A stretch of 64,000 nucleotides of DNA from Limiplasma sp964416065 (GCA_964416065.1 CAYQCL010000003.1:1-64000), one strand, 5' to 3'; positions 1 to 8,808 are shown, counted from the stretch's first letter. Made by a program: numbers and translations. Notes: generated by a model from the sequence alone, not told the origin.

Positions 1-156
1 GGGGTTTGCCGCTATTCAGCCCCGCCACTCACCTCCTCGGGTTCTGTAGTATACCGACTCTACAGAATCAGTATAGCAACTTACTACATTGCGCGAAGGT
101 GCCTTCGGGTTTCATAACCCCATTGGTGCCTTTCGCAGAAAGGCGGAATTATAACG
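1..156. promoter_or_regulatory. leader/spacer with four dyads before the purine genes
   Basis: No coding region is supported here. A dyad TTCTGTAG/CTACAGAA lies at 42-49 and 60-67. Three small perfect hairpins then follow in tandem: CGAAGG-TG-CCTTCG at 94-107, GGGTT-TCAT-AACCC at 107-120, and GCCTTTC-GCA-GAAAGGC at 128-144. The last includes the GAAAGGCGGA that should serve as ribosome binding site of the next gene, so it could hide that site. I do not recognise a known riboswitch. Confidence 0.45.
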
Positions 157-852
157 ATGACTGATTTCCTCGCTTATTTAAGGCAGCGCCCCTACCCGGG
201 ACGCGGCATTCTGCTTGGAAAGACGCCCGGCGGCAAGGCGGTGTGCGCTTATTTCATCATGGGCCGCAGCGGGAACAGCCGTAACCGTGTCTTTGAGAAG
301 ACGGAGGACGGCATTCGCACCTGCGCCTTTGACGAGAGCAAAATGACCGACCCGAGCCTGATTATCTATCATCCTGTGCGCCGGATCGCGGCTAGGAACG
401 GTGAAACCATGATCGTGACCAACGGCGACCAAACCGATACCATTCGGGATTACCTGGAGGCGGGAAAGAGCTGGCTGGATGCGCTTTTCACTCGTACCTT
501 TGAGCCGGACGAGCCGAACTGGACGCCGCGCGTTTCGGGTGTCCTTGAGCCGGACGGCGCGTACATGCTCTCCATTCTTCGCAACACCTGTCCGGACTGC
601 TGCGAGCGCTTCTTCTACACCTATGACGCGCCCACGGCCGGCATGGGGCACTTCATCAGCACCTACGAGGGCTTCGGCTCCCCGTTGCCCAGCTTCCATG
701 GCGAGCCGGTTGCGGTCGAGATTCCGGAAACGGACGCCAGAACGCTGGCGGACGCCGTCTGGAACGCGTTGGATCGGGACAACAGGGTATCGCTGTATGT
801 GTCGGTGGACGGGGATGAGGTTATCCTCAACAAAAACGTCAGGGAGGCTTGA
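157..852 (+). CDS. IMP cyclohydrolase, PurO-like
   Basis: A 231-residue cytoplasmic protein of the IMP cyclohydrolase-like family (PurO fold). It is expected to close the ring of FAICAR to give IMP, the last step of purine synthesis. The N-terminal stretch from GRGILLGKTPGGK (about residues 16-28) through MGRSGNSRNRVF resembles the substrate-binding start of archaeal PurO, and TNGDQTDTI lies near residue 88. The ATG is preceded by GAAAGGCGGA. The stop overlaps the ribosome binding region of the next gene, which encodes only the transformylase half of PurH, so the two proteins together replace bifunctional PurH. Family assignment rests on sequence recognition and context. Confidence 0.8.
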   Translation: MTDFLAYLRQRPYPGRGILLGKTPGGKAVCAYFIMGRSGNSRNRVFEKTEDGIRTCAFDESKMTDPSLIIYHPVRRIAARNGETMIVTNGDQTDTIRDYLEAGKSWLDALFTRTFEPDEPNWTPRVSGVLEPDGAYMLSILRNTCPDCCERFFYTYDAPTAGMGHFISTYEGFGSPLPSFHGEPVAVEIPETDARTLADAVWNALDRDNRVSLYVSVDGDEVILNKNVREA

Positions 853-857
853 TAGCG

Positions 858-2033
858 ATGAACGAGATGGAACTCAAATATGGCTGCAATCCCAATCAGA
901 AGCCCGCGCGCATCTTTATGGAGGAGGGCGAGCTGCCCATCGAGGTATTGAGCGGACGCCCAGGCTACATTAACTTTCTGGACGCCTTCAACGGCTGGCA
1001 GCTCGTGCGCGAGCTGAAGCGCGCGACGGGTCTTCCTGCGGCGGCCAGCTTCAAGCATGTGAGCCCCGCCGGCGCGGCCGTGGGTCTGCCCCTTTCCGAC
1101 ACGCTTCGCCGCATCTATTTCATCGCGGCGGACGCCGAGCTTTCCCCGTTGGCCTGCGCCTATGCCCGCGCGCGCGGCGCGGATCGCATGTCCAGCTTCG
1201 GCGACTGGATTTCTCTGTCCGATGTGTGCGACGTCCCCACGGCCATGCTCATCAAGCCCGAGGTCTCCGATGGCGTCATCGCCCCGGGATATGAGCCGGA
1301 GGCGCTGGAAATTCTCAAATCCAAGCGCAAGGGCAATTACAACATCGTCCGCATCGACCCCGACTACGAGCCCAGAAAGCTTGAGCGCAAGGATGTGTTT
1401 GGCATCACCTTCGAGCAGGAGCGCAACGAGCTGAACATCGGCGACGATTTCTTCGCCAATGTGGTCACGAAAAGCAAGGAGCTGCCCGAGGGCGCCAAGC
1501 GCGATCTGGCAATCTCCATGATCACGCTCAAGTACACGCAGTCCAATTCCGTCTGCTACGTCAAGGACGGGCAGGCGATCGGCATCGGCGCGGGCCAGCA
1601 GAGCCGCATCCACTGCACCCGCCTGGCAGGCGACAAGGCCAACAACTGGTGGCTTCGCCAGCATGAGAAGACGCTGAAGCTGCCTTTCATCCCGACGCTG
1701 AAAAACCCTGACCGTGACAACGCCATCGACCGCTACATCTCCGACGAATGGGAGGATGTGTTGGGCGAGGACGTCTGGCAAACGCTCTTTACCGAGAAGC
1801 CGGAGGTGCTCAGCAAGGAAGAGAAGGAAGCGTGGCTTTCAAAGCTGACCGACGTCTCCCTGGGAAGCGACGCCTTCTTCCCCTTTCCTGACAACATTGA
1901 CCGCGCGGCCCGCAGCGGTGTTCGCTACATCGCCGAGCCGGGCGGCTCCGTCCGCGACGAGCTGGTTATTGAGGCATGCGACAGGTACGACATTGCCATG
2001 GCGTTTACCGGCCTGCGGCTGTTCCATCATTAA
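858..2033 (+). CDS. purH: AICAR transformylase (stand-alone C-terminal half of PurH)
   Basis: A 391-residue protein that transfers the formyl group of 10-formyl-THF to AICAR, giving FAICAR. It has KHVSPAGAAVG with the catalytic Lys-His pair at about residues 66-67, the same form of the motif as in animal ATIC. Near the C terminus it has the substrate-binding run PGGSVRDELVIEACDRYD. It lacks the N-terminal IMP cyclohydrolase domain of ordinary PurH, which is supplied by the gene just upstream. The start is placed at ATG 858, ten bases after AGGGAGG. The TTG at 849 is too close to that site. A terminator follows the stop. Confidence 0.88.
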   Translation: MNEMELKYGCNPNQKPARIFMEEGELPIEVLSGRPGYINFLDAFNGWQLVRELKRATGLPAAASFKHVSPAGAAVGLPLSDTLRRIYFIAADAELSPLACAYARARGADRMSSFGDWISLSDVCDVPTAMLIKPEVSDGVIAPGYEPEALEILKSKRKGNYNIVRIDPDYEPRKLERKDVFGITFEQERNELNIGDDFFANVVTKSKELPEGAKRDLAISMITLKYTQSNSVCYVKDGQAIGIGAGQQSRIHCTRLAGDKANNWWLRQHEKTLKLPFIPTLKNPDRDNAIDRYISDEWEDVLGEDVWQTLFTEKPEVLSKEEKEAWLSKLTDVSLGSDAFFPFPDNIDRAARSGVRYIAEPGGSVRDELVIEACDRYDIAMAFTGLRLFHH

Positions 2034-2045
2034 GGAGACCCCCTG

Positions 2046-2084
2046 AGGCAAGGGCCGCGTCACGCGACCGCCCCTTGCCTTTTT
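2046..2084 (+). terminator. intrinsic terminator after purH
   Basis: AGGCAAGGG (2046-2054) pairs with CCCCTTGCCT (2071-2080) and runs into TTTTT. It would end or attenuate transcription from the purO-like/purH pair before purD, so purD may depend on partial read-through or on its own promoter. I see no clear promoter in 2085-2232. Confidence 0.8.
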
Positions 2085-2232
2085 GCGGGACGCGCGGACA
2101 ATGCCACGCGGCGGGCAAGGCGTTTTGCCGCTGTGCGGCGGCTATCGCGGCTGTCGGAGACTATGGTGGCCGTCGGTGAAAAAAATTCCCTGTTGGCGGG
2201 ACTTGGGGCCAGGGAGGCCCGAGGAGGTACGC

Positions 2233-3507
2233 ATGAAGGTTCTGGTTGTGGGTGGCGGCGGGCGTGAGCACGCCATCGTCAAGAAGCTGAAGGAAAGCAA
2301 AGAAATTACGAGGCTATACTGCGCGCCCGGAAATGGCGGCATCGCGGCAGACGCAGTCTGCGTGCCGATCAAAGCTACGGACGTGGAGACTATCGCGGAG
2401 TACGCGGCAGACGAGAAAATGGACTATGTGGTCGTCGCACCGGACGATCCGCTCTGTATGGGCCTGGTGGACAGGCTCAGGGAGCGCGGCATTCCCGCCT
2501 TCGGGCCGGATCGTAAGGCCGCGCGAATCGAGGGCAGCAAGGTCTTTGCCAAGGAACTGATGCGCCGCTATGGCATTCCCACGGCGCGCTACGAGACATT
2601 TGACGAGATCGAGAAGGCGCTTTCATATGTCCGCACGGCCAAATGCCCCGTCGTGGTCAAGGCGGACGGGCTGGCGCTTGGCAAGGGCGTTTTGATCTGC
2701 CAAAGCAACGCCGAGGCCGAAAGCGCCGTCATTGAGATGATGCGCAACGGCAAATTCGGCGCGTCCGGAAGCCGCGTGGTCGTGGAGGAATTTCTTGAGG
2801 GGCCGGAGGTCAGTGTGCTTTGCTTCACCGACGGCACGACCATTCGTCCGATGGTCGCTAGCATGGATCACAAGCGCGCACTGGATCACGATAAGGGGCT
2901 GAACACCGGCGGTATGGGCGTGATCGCGCCCAATCCCTACTATACGCCCGAGGTGGCCGCACGATGTATGGAGGAGATTTTTCTCCCGACGCTTAAGGCG
3001 ATGCGCGAGGAAGACTGCCCTTTCCACGGCTGTCTGTATTTCGGACTGATGGTGACGGCGGACGGCCCGAAGGTGATCGAGTACAACTGCCGCTTCGGCG
3101 ATCCCGAGACACAGGCGGTGCTGCCGCTTCTGGAAAGCGATCTATTCGAGATTATGCGCGCGACGACTGATGGAACGCTTGATAAAGCCGACGTACGCTT
3201 TTCCGACGGCGCGAGCTGCTGCGTGGTGCTGGCCAGCGGCGGGTATCCTGAAAAATACGAGACCGGCAAGCCCATTTCGGGCCTTGCCGACGCGGAAAAA
3301 ACCGCGTGTGTCTATCACGCGGGCACGAGGCTTGATGCGGATGGAAACGTCCTGACCGCAGGCGGGCGTGTCCTGGGCGTGACCGCCGTGGCTCCCACGC
3401 TCCCCGAGGCCATTCACGCGGCCTATGCGGCTTCGAACCAGATTCACTTCGACAAGCTCCATCGCCGCTCAGACATCGGCGCGCGCGCGATGGAGGCGCT
3501 GGGGTGA
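2233..3507 (+). CDS. purD: phosphoribosylamine-glycine ligase (GAR synthetase)
   Basis: A 424-residue ATP-grasp enzyme that joins phosphoribosylamine and glycine with ATP hydrolysis, the second step of purine synthesis. The chain opens with the family signature MKVLVVGGGGREHA. It contains the ATP-grasp region with VVKADGLALGKGV (about residue 140) and the metal/ATP motif EYNCRFGDPETQ (about residue 285). Length is normal for the family. The reading frame is open further upstream, but ATG 2233 follows GAGGAGG by six bases and matches the usual PurD start. Confidence 0.95.
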   Translation: MKVLVVGGGGREHAIVKKLKESKEITRLYCAPGNGGIAADAVCVPIKATDVETIAEYAADEKMDYVVVAPDDPLCMGLVDRLRERGIPAFGPDRKAARIEGSKVFAKELMRRYGIPTARYETFDEIEKALSYVRTAKCPVVVKADGLALGKGVLICQSNAEAESAVIEMMRNGKFGASGSRVVVEEFLEGPEVSVLCFTDGTTIRPMVASMDHKRALDHDKGLNTGGMGVIAPNPYYTPEVAARCMEEIFLPTLKAMREEDCPFHGCLYFGLMVTADGPKVIEYNCRFGDPETQAVLPLLESDLFEIMRATTDGTLDKADVRFSDGASCCVVLASGGYPEKYETGKPISGLADAEKTACVYHAGTRLDADGNVLTAGGRVLGVTAVAPTLPEAIHAAYAASNQIHFDKLHRRSDIGARAMEALG

Positions 3508-3701
3508 GTGGGGAGGGAACGAGAGGCGGGAGGGGACTTCCTTTTGAAAAAAGAAGCCTCCTCCCGCACTCTTCCCAAGAAAAACGATTTTGCCCGCGCG
3601 AAAGCGCGGGCAATGAAGGGATTCCAAAGGGATGGATCCCTTTGGTCGGGGGTTTGGGGGGCGGAAAGTCCCCAACGTCCCCCCACAAAGGAGGATTGGA
3701 C
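3508..3701 (+). repeat. spacer with two adjacent perfect palindromes
   Basis: The frame of purL is open through this 194-base spacer, but it shows no conserved protein sequence. It holds a hairpin with 9-base arms and a GAAA loop (3591-3612, arm TGCCCGCGC) and a palindrome with 10-base arms and 2-base centre (3624-3645, arm CCAAAGGGAT). Neither is followed by a T run, so they look like mRNA or extragenic palindromes rather than terminators. Confidence 0.6.
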
Positions 3702-6700
3702 ATGGCTGTTTATCGCGTCTATGTGGAAAAAAAGCCGGAGTATGCCGTGGAGGCGCAGGGGCTTTTGAAGGAGATCCGGCACATCCTGCTCATCAGGAGC
3801 GTGACGGGCGTGCGTGTGCTCAACCGCTATGACGTGGAGGGCATCGATAGGGAATTGTTTGAACGCTGCATGCCCATCGTGTTTTCGGAGCCGCCGGTGG
3901 ACGTGACCTATGACGCGCTGCCCAAGGGCGCGGACGCGGTCATCGCGTCGGAATATCTGCCGGGACAGTTTGACGCGCGCGCCGCGAGCTGCGAGGAATG
4001 CATTCAGCTGGTCAGTCAATGCGAACGCCCCACGGTGCGCACGGCGCGGGTGTATTTGCTTTCGGGCGCGCCCAGCGAGGAGGAGCTTACCCGCATCCGT
4101 AAGCACCTCATCAACCCGGTGGAGAGCCGCGAGGCTGATCTGGCGGAAAAGGAGACGCTCAGGCAGCGGTACGACACCCCTGAGACGGTGGAGACGCTAA
4201 ACGGCTTCACCGCGATGGATGATACGGCGGTGGAGGCGTTTGTTCAGAAATACGGCCTTGCCATGGATAAGGACGATCTGGCGTTCTGTCGCGCGTATTT
4301 CCAGAGCGAGCGGCGCGACCCGACGCTGACCGAAATCCGCATGATCGACACCTATTGGAGCGATCATTGCCGCCATACGACGTTTTTGACCACGCTGGAC
4401 GAGGCGGAGATCAAGAAGCCCGCCGTGGAGAAGGCGTTTCAGCGCTACCTTGCCCTGCGGGACGAGGTGTACGCGGGCCGCGAGGACGGGCCCAAGCCGA
4501 TGAACCTGATGGATATCGCGACCATCGGCGCAAAGGCGCTCAAGAAGCGGGGCAAGCTGTCCAATCTGGACGAGAGCGAGGAGATCAACGCCTGCTCCAT
4601 CAAGATCGACGTGGATGTGGACGGCGAGAAGGAACCCTGGCTATTGATGTTTAAAAACGAGACGCATAACCATCCGACGGAGATCGAGCCGTTTGGCGGC
4701 GCGGCCACCTGCATCGGCGGCGCGATCCGCGACCCGCTCTCAGGCCGTACCTACGTCTATCAGGCCATGCGCGTGACCGGCGCGGCGGACCCGCTCCTTC
4801 CTGTGGCGGACACCATGCGCGGCAAGCTGCCTCAGCGCAAGCTCGTAACCACCGCCGCCAACGGATACAGCGCCTACGGCAATCAGATCGGCCTGGCGAC
4901 CGGTCTCGTGGACGAGGTATATCATGAGGGCTATGCCGCCAAGCGGCTGGAGATTGGCGCGGTGGTGGGCGCCGCGCCGGAGCGCAACGTGCGTCGCGAG
5001 CGTCCCGCCCCGGGCAATGTGATTATTTTACTGGGAGGCCGCACGGGCCGTGACGGCTGCGGCGGCGCGACCGGCTCCTCCAAGAGCCACAAGCTGGAGA
5101 GCATCGAGACCTGCGGAGCCGAGGTGCAGAAGGGCAATCCCGTTGTCGAGCGCAAGCTCCAGCGCCTTTTCCGCGACGAGAGGGTTACGCAGCTCATCAA
5201 GCGCTGTAACGACTTCGGCGCGGGCGGCGTGAGCGTGGCGATCGGCGAATTGGCCGATGGGCTTAGGATCGACCTGGATAGGGTGCCCAAGAAATACGAG
5301 GGCCTGGACGGAACCGAGCTTGCCATTTCCGAAAGCCAGGAGCGCATGGCGGTGGTCGTGGCGCCCGAGGACGCGGAGCAATTGATTCGCTATGCCAATG
5401 AGGAAAATCTGGAAGCGACTATCGTGGCCGAGGTCACACAGGAGCCTCGTCTGCGCATGCAATGGAAGGGTCGCACCATCGTGGATCTGAGCCGTGAATT
5501 TCTCAATTCCAATGGCGCGGAGAAACACGCGCAAGTGTTTGTCAAGGACGAGTGTGTCAAAAATGTACCTTTCGGCGGCGTCACCTTTTCGGAAAAGCTG
5601 GAAAGCATGGCTTCCGACCTGAATATCTGCTCCAAAAAGGGCCTGAGTGAGCGCTTTGACTCCACCATCGGCGCGGGCACGGTGCTCATGCCCTTCGGCG
5701 GGAAATATCAGCTCACGCCGAATCAGACCATGGTCGCCAAGCTGCCCGTTCTCAAGGGCGAGACGACCACCGTCAGCGGCATGAGCTATGGCTTCCATCC
5801 GCAGGTGATGGCGCAAAGCCCCTATGAGGGCGCGTACCTGAGCGTGGTGGAGAGCCTGATGAAGCTGGGCGCGGCGGGCTTTGACACCACCCGCGCGTAC
5901 CTGACCTTCCAGGAGTATTTTGAGCGCATGACCGGCGCGCCGGAACGCTGGGGCAGGCCCTTCGCGGCGCTTTTGGGCGTGCTGGACGCGCAGCTGGATT
6001 TCGGCATCGCGGCGATCGGCGGCAAGGACTCCATGAGCGGCACCTTTGAAAATCTGGACGTCCCGCCGACGCTGGTGAGCTTCGCCATCGCCCCGGGCCA
6101 AAGCGGCGAAGTGATCTCGCCGGAGTTCAAGGGCGCGGGGCATACGATCTGCCTTCTGCGCGCGGATACCGCCGAGGCGATCAAGCAAAATCTCGCGAGG
6201 CTGTATGAGGCCATCAAGGCGGGCAAGGTGCTTTCCGCCTGGGCGCTGGGCCTGGGCGGCGTGGCCGAGGGCGCCTTCAAAATGGCGCTGGGCAACCATA
6301 TTGGCGCGCGTATCGAAAATGTGGATGATCCGTTCAGACAGGATTTTGGCGCGGCACTTCTTGAAATGGCGGAGGGCGAGACGCTGGGCGACGTCATCGG
6401 CACGACGCTGGAGGACTACGTACTGGAATATGCGGGTGAGCGCGTGAAGCTCGATAAGATCCAGGACGTGTATGAAAGCAAGCTGGACAAGGTGTTTCCG
6501 TATCGCGCAGCGGGTGAGAAGGTTCCCGCCGTGACCAAGGCGTGCGAAGGCTGGCCCAAGCCCGCCGTGCTTATGCAAAAACCTGTGGCGTTTATTCCCA
6601 CTTTTCCGGGTACCAACTGCGAGGTCGATACCGCCCGCGCGCTCACCCGCGCGGGGGCCGATCCCCGCGTGCTGCTCATCAACAACCTGACACCCGCCGC

Positions 6701-7376
6701 CATTGGCGAAAGCCTTGAAAGGGCCGCGAGGATGATCCGCGAAAGCCAGATGATCGTCTTTCCAGGCGGCTTCTCCGGCGGCGATGAGCCGGATGGCTCC
6801 GGCAAGTTCATTACGGCCTTCTTCCGCAATCCCATGATGAAGGACGCGGTGCATGACCTGCTCAAGCACCGCGACGGATTGATGCTGGGCATCTGCAACG
6901 GCTTCCAGGCGCTCATCAAGCTCGGGCTCGTTCCCTACGGAGAGATCATCGACGTGGATGAGAGCTGTCCGACGCTGACGTTCAATACCATCGGCCGTCA
7001 CCAGAGCATGCTGGTTCGCACGCGTGTGGCAAGCAACCTAAGCCCCTGGCTACAAAAGACCGAGGCGGGCGAGATTCACACTATCGCGATCTCCCACGGC
7101 GAGGGACGATTCGTGGCCAGCGAGGCGATGCTTGACGAGCTCAGGCGCGGTGGACAGATCGCTACGCAGTATGTCGATCTTGACGGCGATCCCACGATGG
7201 ATTTGCGCTACAATCCCAATGGAAGCGCGCTCGCCATCGAGGGCATCACTAGCCCCGACGGACGTGTGCTGGGCAAGATGGGCCACAGCGAGCGCGCTGG
7301 CGTCGACCTGTACAAGAACGTGGATGGCAACCGCTTCCAGCCGATCTTCGAGGGCGGCGTGGCTTACTTCAAATAA
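3702..7376 (+). CDS. purL: phosphoribosylformylglycinamidine synthase, large single-chain type
   Basis: A 1224-residue FGAM synthase that converts FGAR and glutamine to FGAM with ATP. It is the long form, with all parts in one chain. An N-terminal PurS-like region comes first (about 1-120). The ATP-binding synthase halves follow, with the THNHPTEIEPFGG motif at about residue 320. A C-terminal class I glutamine amidotransferase domain comes last, with nucleophile Cys in GICNGFQ (about 1062) and His in ISHGEGRF. The start at ATG 3702 follows AAAGGAGGATTGG; the open frame upstream is a palindromic spacer. It follows purD in the same direction. Confidence 0.95.
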   Translation: MAVYRVYVEKKPEYAVEAQGLLKEIRHILLIRSVTGVRVLNRYDVEGIDRELFERCMPIVFSEPPVDVTYDALPKGADAVIASEYLPGQFDARAASCEECIQLVSQCERPTVRTARVYLLSGAPSEEELTRIRKHLINPVESREADLAEKETLRQRYDTPETVETLNGFTAMDDTAVEAFVQKYGLAMDKDDLAFCRAYFQSERRDPTLTEIRMIDTYWSDHCRHTTFLTTLDEAEIKKPAVEKAFQRYLALRDEVYAGREDGPKPMNLMDIATIGAKALKKRGKLSNLDESEEINACSIKIDVDVDGEKEPWLLMFKNETHNHPTEIEPFGGAATCIGGAIRDPLSGRTYVYQAMRVTGAADPLLPVADTMRGKLPQRKLVTTAANGYSAYGNQIGLATGLVDEVYHEGYAAKRLEIGAVVGAAPERNVRRERPAPGNVIILLGGRTGRDGCGGATGSSKSHKLESIETCGAEVQKGNPVVERKLQRLFRDERVTQLIKRCNDFGAGGVSVAIGELADGLRIDLDRVPKKYEGLDGTELAISESQERMAVVVAPEDAEQLIRYANEENLEATIVAEVTQEPRLRMQWKGRTIVDLSREFLNSNGAEKHAQVFVKDECVKNVPFGGVTFSEKLESMASDLNICSKKGLSERFDSTIGAGTVLMPFGGKYQLTPNQTMVAKLPVLKGETTTVSGMSYGFHPQVMAQSPYEGAYLSVVESLMKLGAAGFDTTRAYLTFQEYFERMTGAPERWGRPFAALLGVLDAQLDFGIAAIGGKDSMSGTFENLDVPPTLVSFAIAPGQSGEVISPEFKGAGHTICLLRADTAEAIKQNLARLYEAIKAGKVLSAWALGLGGVAEGAFKMALGNHIGARIENVDDPFRQDFGAALLEMAEGETLGDVIGTTLEDYVLEYAGERVKLDKIQDVYESKLDKVFPYRAAGEKVPAVTKACEGWPKPAVLMQKPVAFIPTFPGTNCEVDTARALTRAGADPRVLLINNLTPAAIGESLERAARMIRESQMIVFPGGFSGGDEPDGSGKFITAFFRNPMMKDAVHDLLKHRDGLMLGICNGFQALIKLGLVPYGEIIDVDESCPTLTFNTIGRHQSMLVRTRVASNLSPWLQKTEAGEIHTIAISHGEGRFVASEAMLDELRRGGQIATQYVDLDGDPTMDLRYNPNGSALAIEGITSPDGRVLGKMGHSERAGVDLYKNVDGNRFQPIFEGGVAYFK

Positions 7377-7385
7377 GAGATATTG

Positions 7386-7437
7386 AAAAGCCGCAGGCTT
7401 GCGAAATCCAAACGAATTCGCGGCCCGCGGCTTTTTT
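7386..7437. terminator. bidirectional terminator between purL and the convergent membrane gene
   Basis: AAAGCCGC (7387-7394) pairs with GCGGCTTT (7427-7434), extended inward by GCGAA/TTCGC, and is followed by a T run. An A run on the other side lets it serve the leftward gene ending at 7482 as well. Confidence 0.8.
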
Positions 7438-7481
7438 GTTTTCAAAAGGAGGGGGAGGACGACGGCAGCGCCGTTTTTGAT

Positions 7482-8090
7482 TCAGGCTTTCTTTTGCCCG
7501 TCTCTTAAAAAGTGCAAAAGGGACAGGACGCCAATGGGACAGAAATACAGGCACCAGAATTCCAACAGCAGGACGCCGGCCGCGTCCTGACCATCCGCCT
7601 GAAAGATGCCGAGCATGGGCACGATCAGGCAGCTTAGGAAAAATACGCCGTGGATGATGAGCAGGCGCTTCAGCCATCGATCCGCTTTTGAGCGCACCTG
7701 GATCGTTAGACCCGCGAAGAAGGTGGACAGGGCCATCAGAGCATAGCCCAGCAGATCGTAGCTGAAAAACAGGCCGAAGCGCTGAAAATCGAGAAGATCG
7801 GCCGCCTGCGGGGTCAGAGCGTCGAGCCGGACGGTCGTCAGCTGGGCGAAATACACCAGCAGAATCACGGCTGCGTAGACGGCGGCGAATGCGACCGAGG
7901 CATATCCCGCCGCCCTGCGCTCTCTGTCGCACGAGGCCGCATAGGCACACGTCATGGCCACAAAGCCAAGGGCAATGAACAGCGAGGAAAAATAGCATCC
8001 GAAGAGAAAACCTGTCGGCATGGACACCGCGAAGCCAATGACGGAAACCAGATTGAGGATGGAGCCATATGCCCCGATTTTTTTATTCAT
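7482..8090 (-). CDS. hypothetical multi-pass membrane protein in a TetR operon
   Basis: A 202-residue protein with about six hydrophobic segments and no domain I recognise. Residues 10-60 form two close helices. A further pair lies near 70-95 and another near 120-190. The start is placed at MNKKIGAYG (8090) because the preceding 29 in-frame residues lie inside the TetR coding region. It overlaps the end of the TetR gene by 8 bases and is thus translationally coupled to it. By analogy with TetR-linked membrane genes it may be a transporter or a drug- or lipid-response protein, but nothing in the sequence fixes that. Confidence 0.7.
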   Translation of the reverse strand: MNKKIGAYGSILNLVSVIGFAVSMPTGFLFGCYFSSLFIALGFVAMTCAYAASCDRERRAAGYASVAFAAVYAAVILLVYFAQLTTVRLDALTPQAADLLDFQRFGLFFSYDLLGYALMALSTFFAGLTIQVRSKADRWLKRLLIIHGVFFLSCLIVPMLGIFQADGQDAAGVLLLEFWCLYFCPIGVLSLLHFLRDGQKKA

Positions 8091-8667
8091 CGATCTTTGC
8101 CGTCCCTTCAAAGAGAATACCCACAAGCCTTTCAATGTAAGCTCTTCGTTCCTCGGGCCTTGAAAAATCATAGCCAAGAATCTGATGAACCGCCTCGCTG
8201 CCCAAAAAAGCGGTCTGCATTGCGGAGGTTAGGATGAAGGCTAACAGGGGCCTGTCTTGATTGGAAATGCCTTCCTTGAGGGAGCGCATGAAGCCATGCT
8301 GCGTGCAGACGGAATTGCAGCCATCCGTATAATGTTGAAAATCCCCGAGGATGGAGATACGGGAAATAGCGGAATGCTCAAAAAGAAAATTGAATACGTG
8401 GGCGGCCCATGCGGTAAGGCGTTCCTGATCCGATGAAAATTCCTTCTCCATATGAAAGCCCGCGACAACCTCAGAGATAATCCGCTGCACACATTCCATG
8501 ATCAGAGCGTCCTTGCTTCCAAAATGGTAGTTGATCAGCCCCAATCCGACCTCCGCCTTTTCCGCGATCGCACGGGCGGTGATGCGTTTCGTATCCCCTT
8601 CATATTGTTCGATCAACGCGGTCGTTGTCTTGATGATGCGTTCCCGAACCGCTTCGCTTCCACGCAT
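8083..8667 (-). CDS. TetR/AcrR family transcriptional regulator
   Basis: A 194-residue DNA-binding repressor. The N-terminal helix-turn-helix is clear: ITARAIAEKAEVGLGLINYH then FGSKDALI, about residues 30-60. The rest is the variable helical ligand-binding domain. The ATG at 8667 is chosen because AAGGAGG lies 8 bases upstream; an earlier in-frame ATG at 8688 lies ahead of that site. Two copies of the dyad TGAACAwTGTTCA sit in the promoter, so it very probably represses itself and the membrane gene that follows. The ligand is unknown. Confidence 0.9.
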   Translation of the reverse strand: MRGSEAVRERIIKTTTALIEQYEGDTKRITARAIAEKAEVGLGLINYHFGSKDALIMECVQRIISEVVAGFHMEKEFSSDQERLTAWAAHVFNFLFEHSAISRISILGDFQHYTDGCNSVCTQHGFMRSLKEGISNQDRPLLAFILTSAMQTAFLGSEAVHQILGYDFSRPEERRAYIERLVGILFEGTAKIDE

Positions 8668-8681
8668 GGCGTCATCCTCCT

Positions 8682-8719
8682 TGAACAATGTTCAAATCAA
8701 TTATATTGAACATTGTTCA
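8682..8719 (-). promoter_or_regulatory. paired TetR operators
   Basis: Two 13-base palindromes, TGAACAATGTTCA (8682-8694) and TGAACATTGTTCA (8707-8719), differ only at the centre. Their centres are 25 bases apart. The second fills most of the promoter spacer. The first lies downstream of the -10 and reaches the ribosome binding site of the TetR gene. Confidence 0.8.
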
Positions 8720-8728
8720 GCATGTCAA
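8700..8728 (-). promoter_or_regulatory. consensus promoter of the TetR operon
   Basis: On the minus strand TTGACA (8723-8728), a 17-base spacer and TATAAT (8700-8705): both hexamers match consensus. Such a strong promoter under a double operator fits tight autorepression. Confidence 0.85.
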
Positions 8729-8756
8729 CAGCGATTTGGGAAAATCGGCGAATTGT

Positions 8757-8800
8757 ATAAAAAAAGAAGGGAGAGACGGCGGGGCTTGCCGCGTCTCTCC
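8757..8800 (-). terminator. terminator of the oxidoreductase/isomerase pair
   Basis: On the minus strand GGAGAGACG pairs with CGTCTCTCC (arms 8770-8778 and 8792-8800), with further GC pairs inside, followed by a T-rich run (8757-8765). It closes the leftward operon that starts at 10815. Confidence 0.8.
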
Positions 8801-8808
8801 TTTGAATT

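Noticed and set aside
663..1781. 372-codon antisense frame over purO-like/purH
   Set aside because: Opposite two well-supported genes; no family resemblance.
3504..3701. N-terminal extension of PurL
   Set aside because: The in-frame codons come from a palindromic spacer; the strong ribosome site before ATG 3702 and the usual PurL start decide against it.
5028..7001. 657-codon open frame antisense to purL
   Set aside because: It lies wholly opposite a clear purL, has no ribosome site and its sequence is typical of the mirror frame of a high-GC gene.
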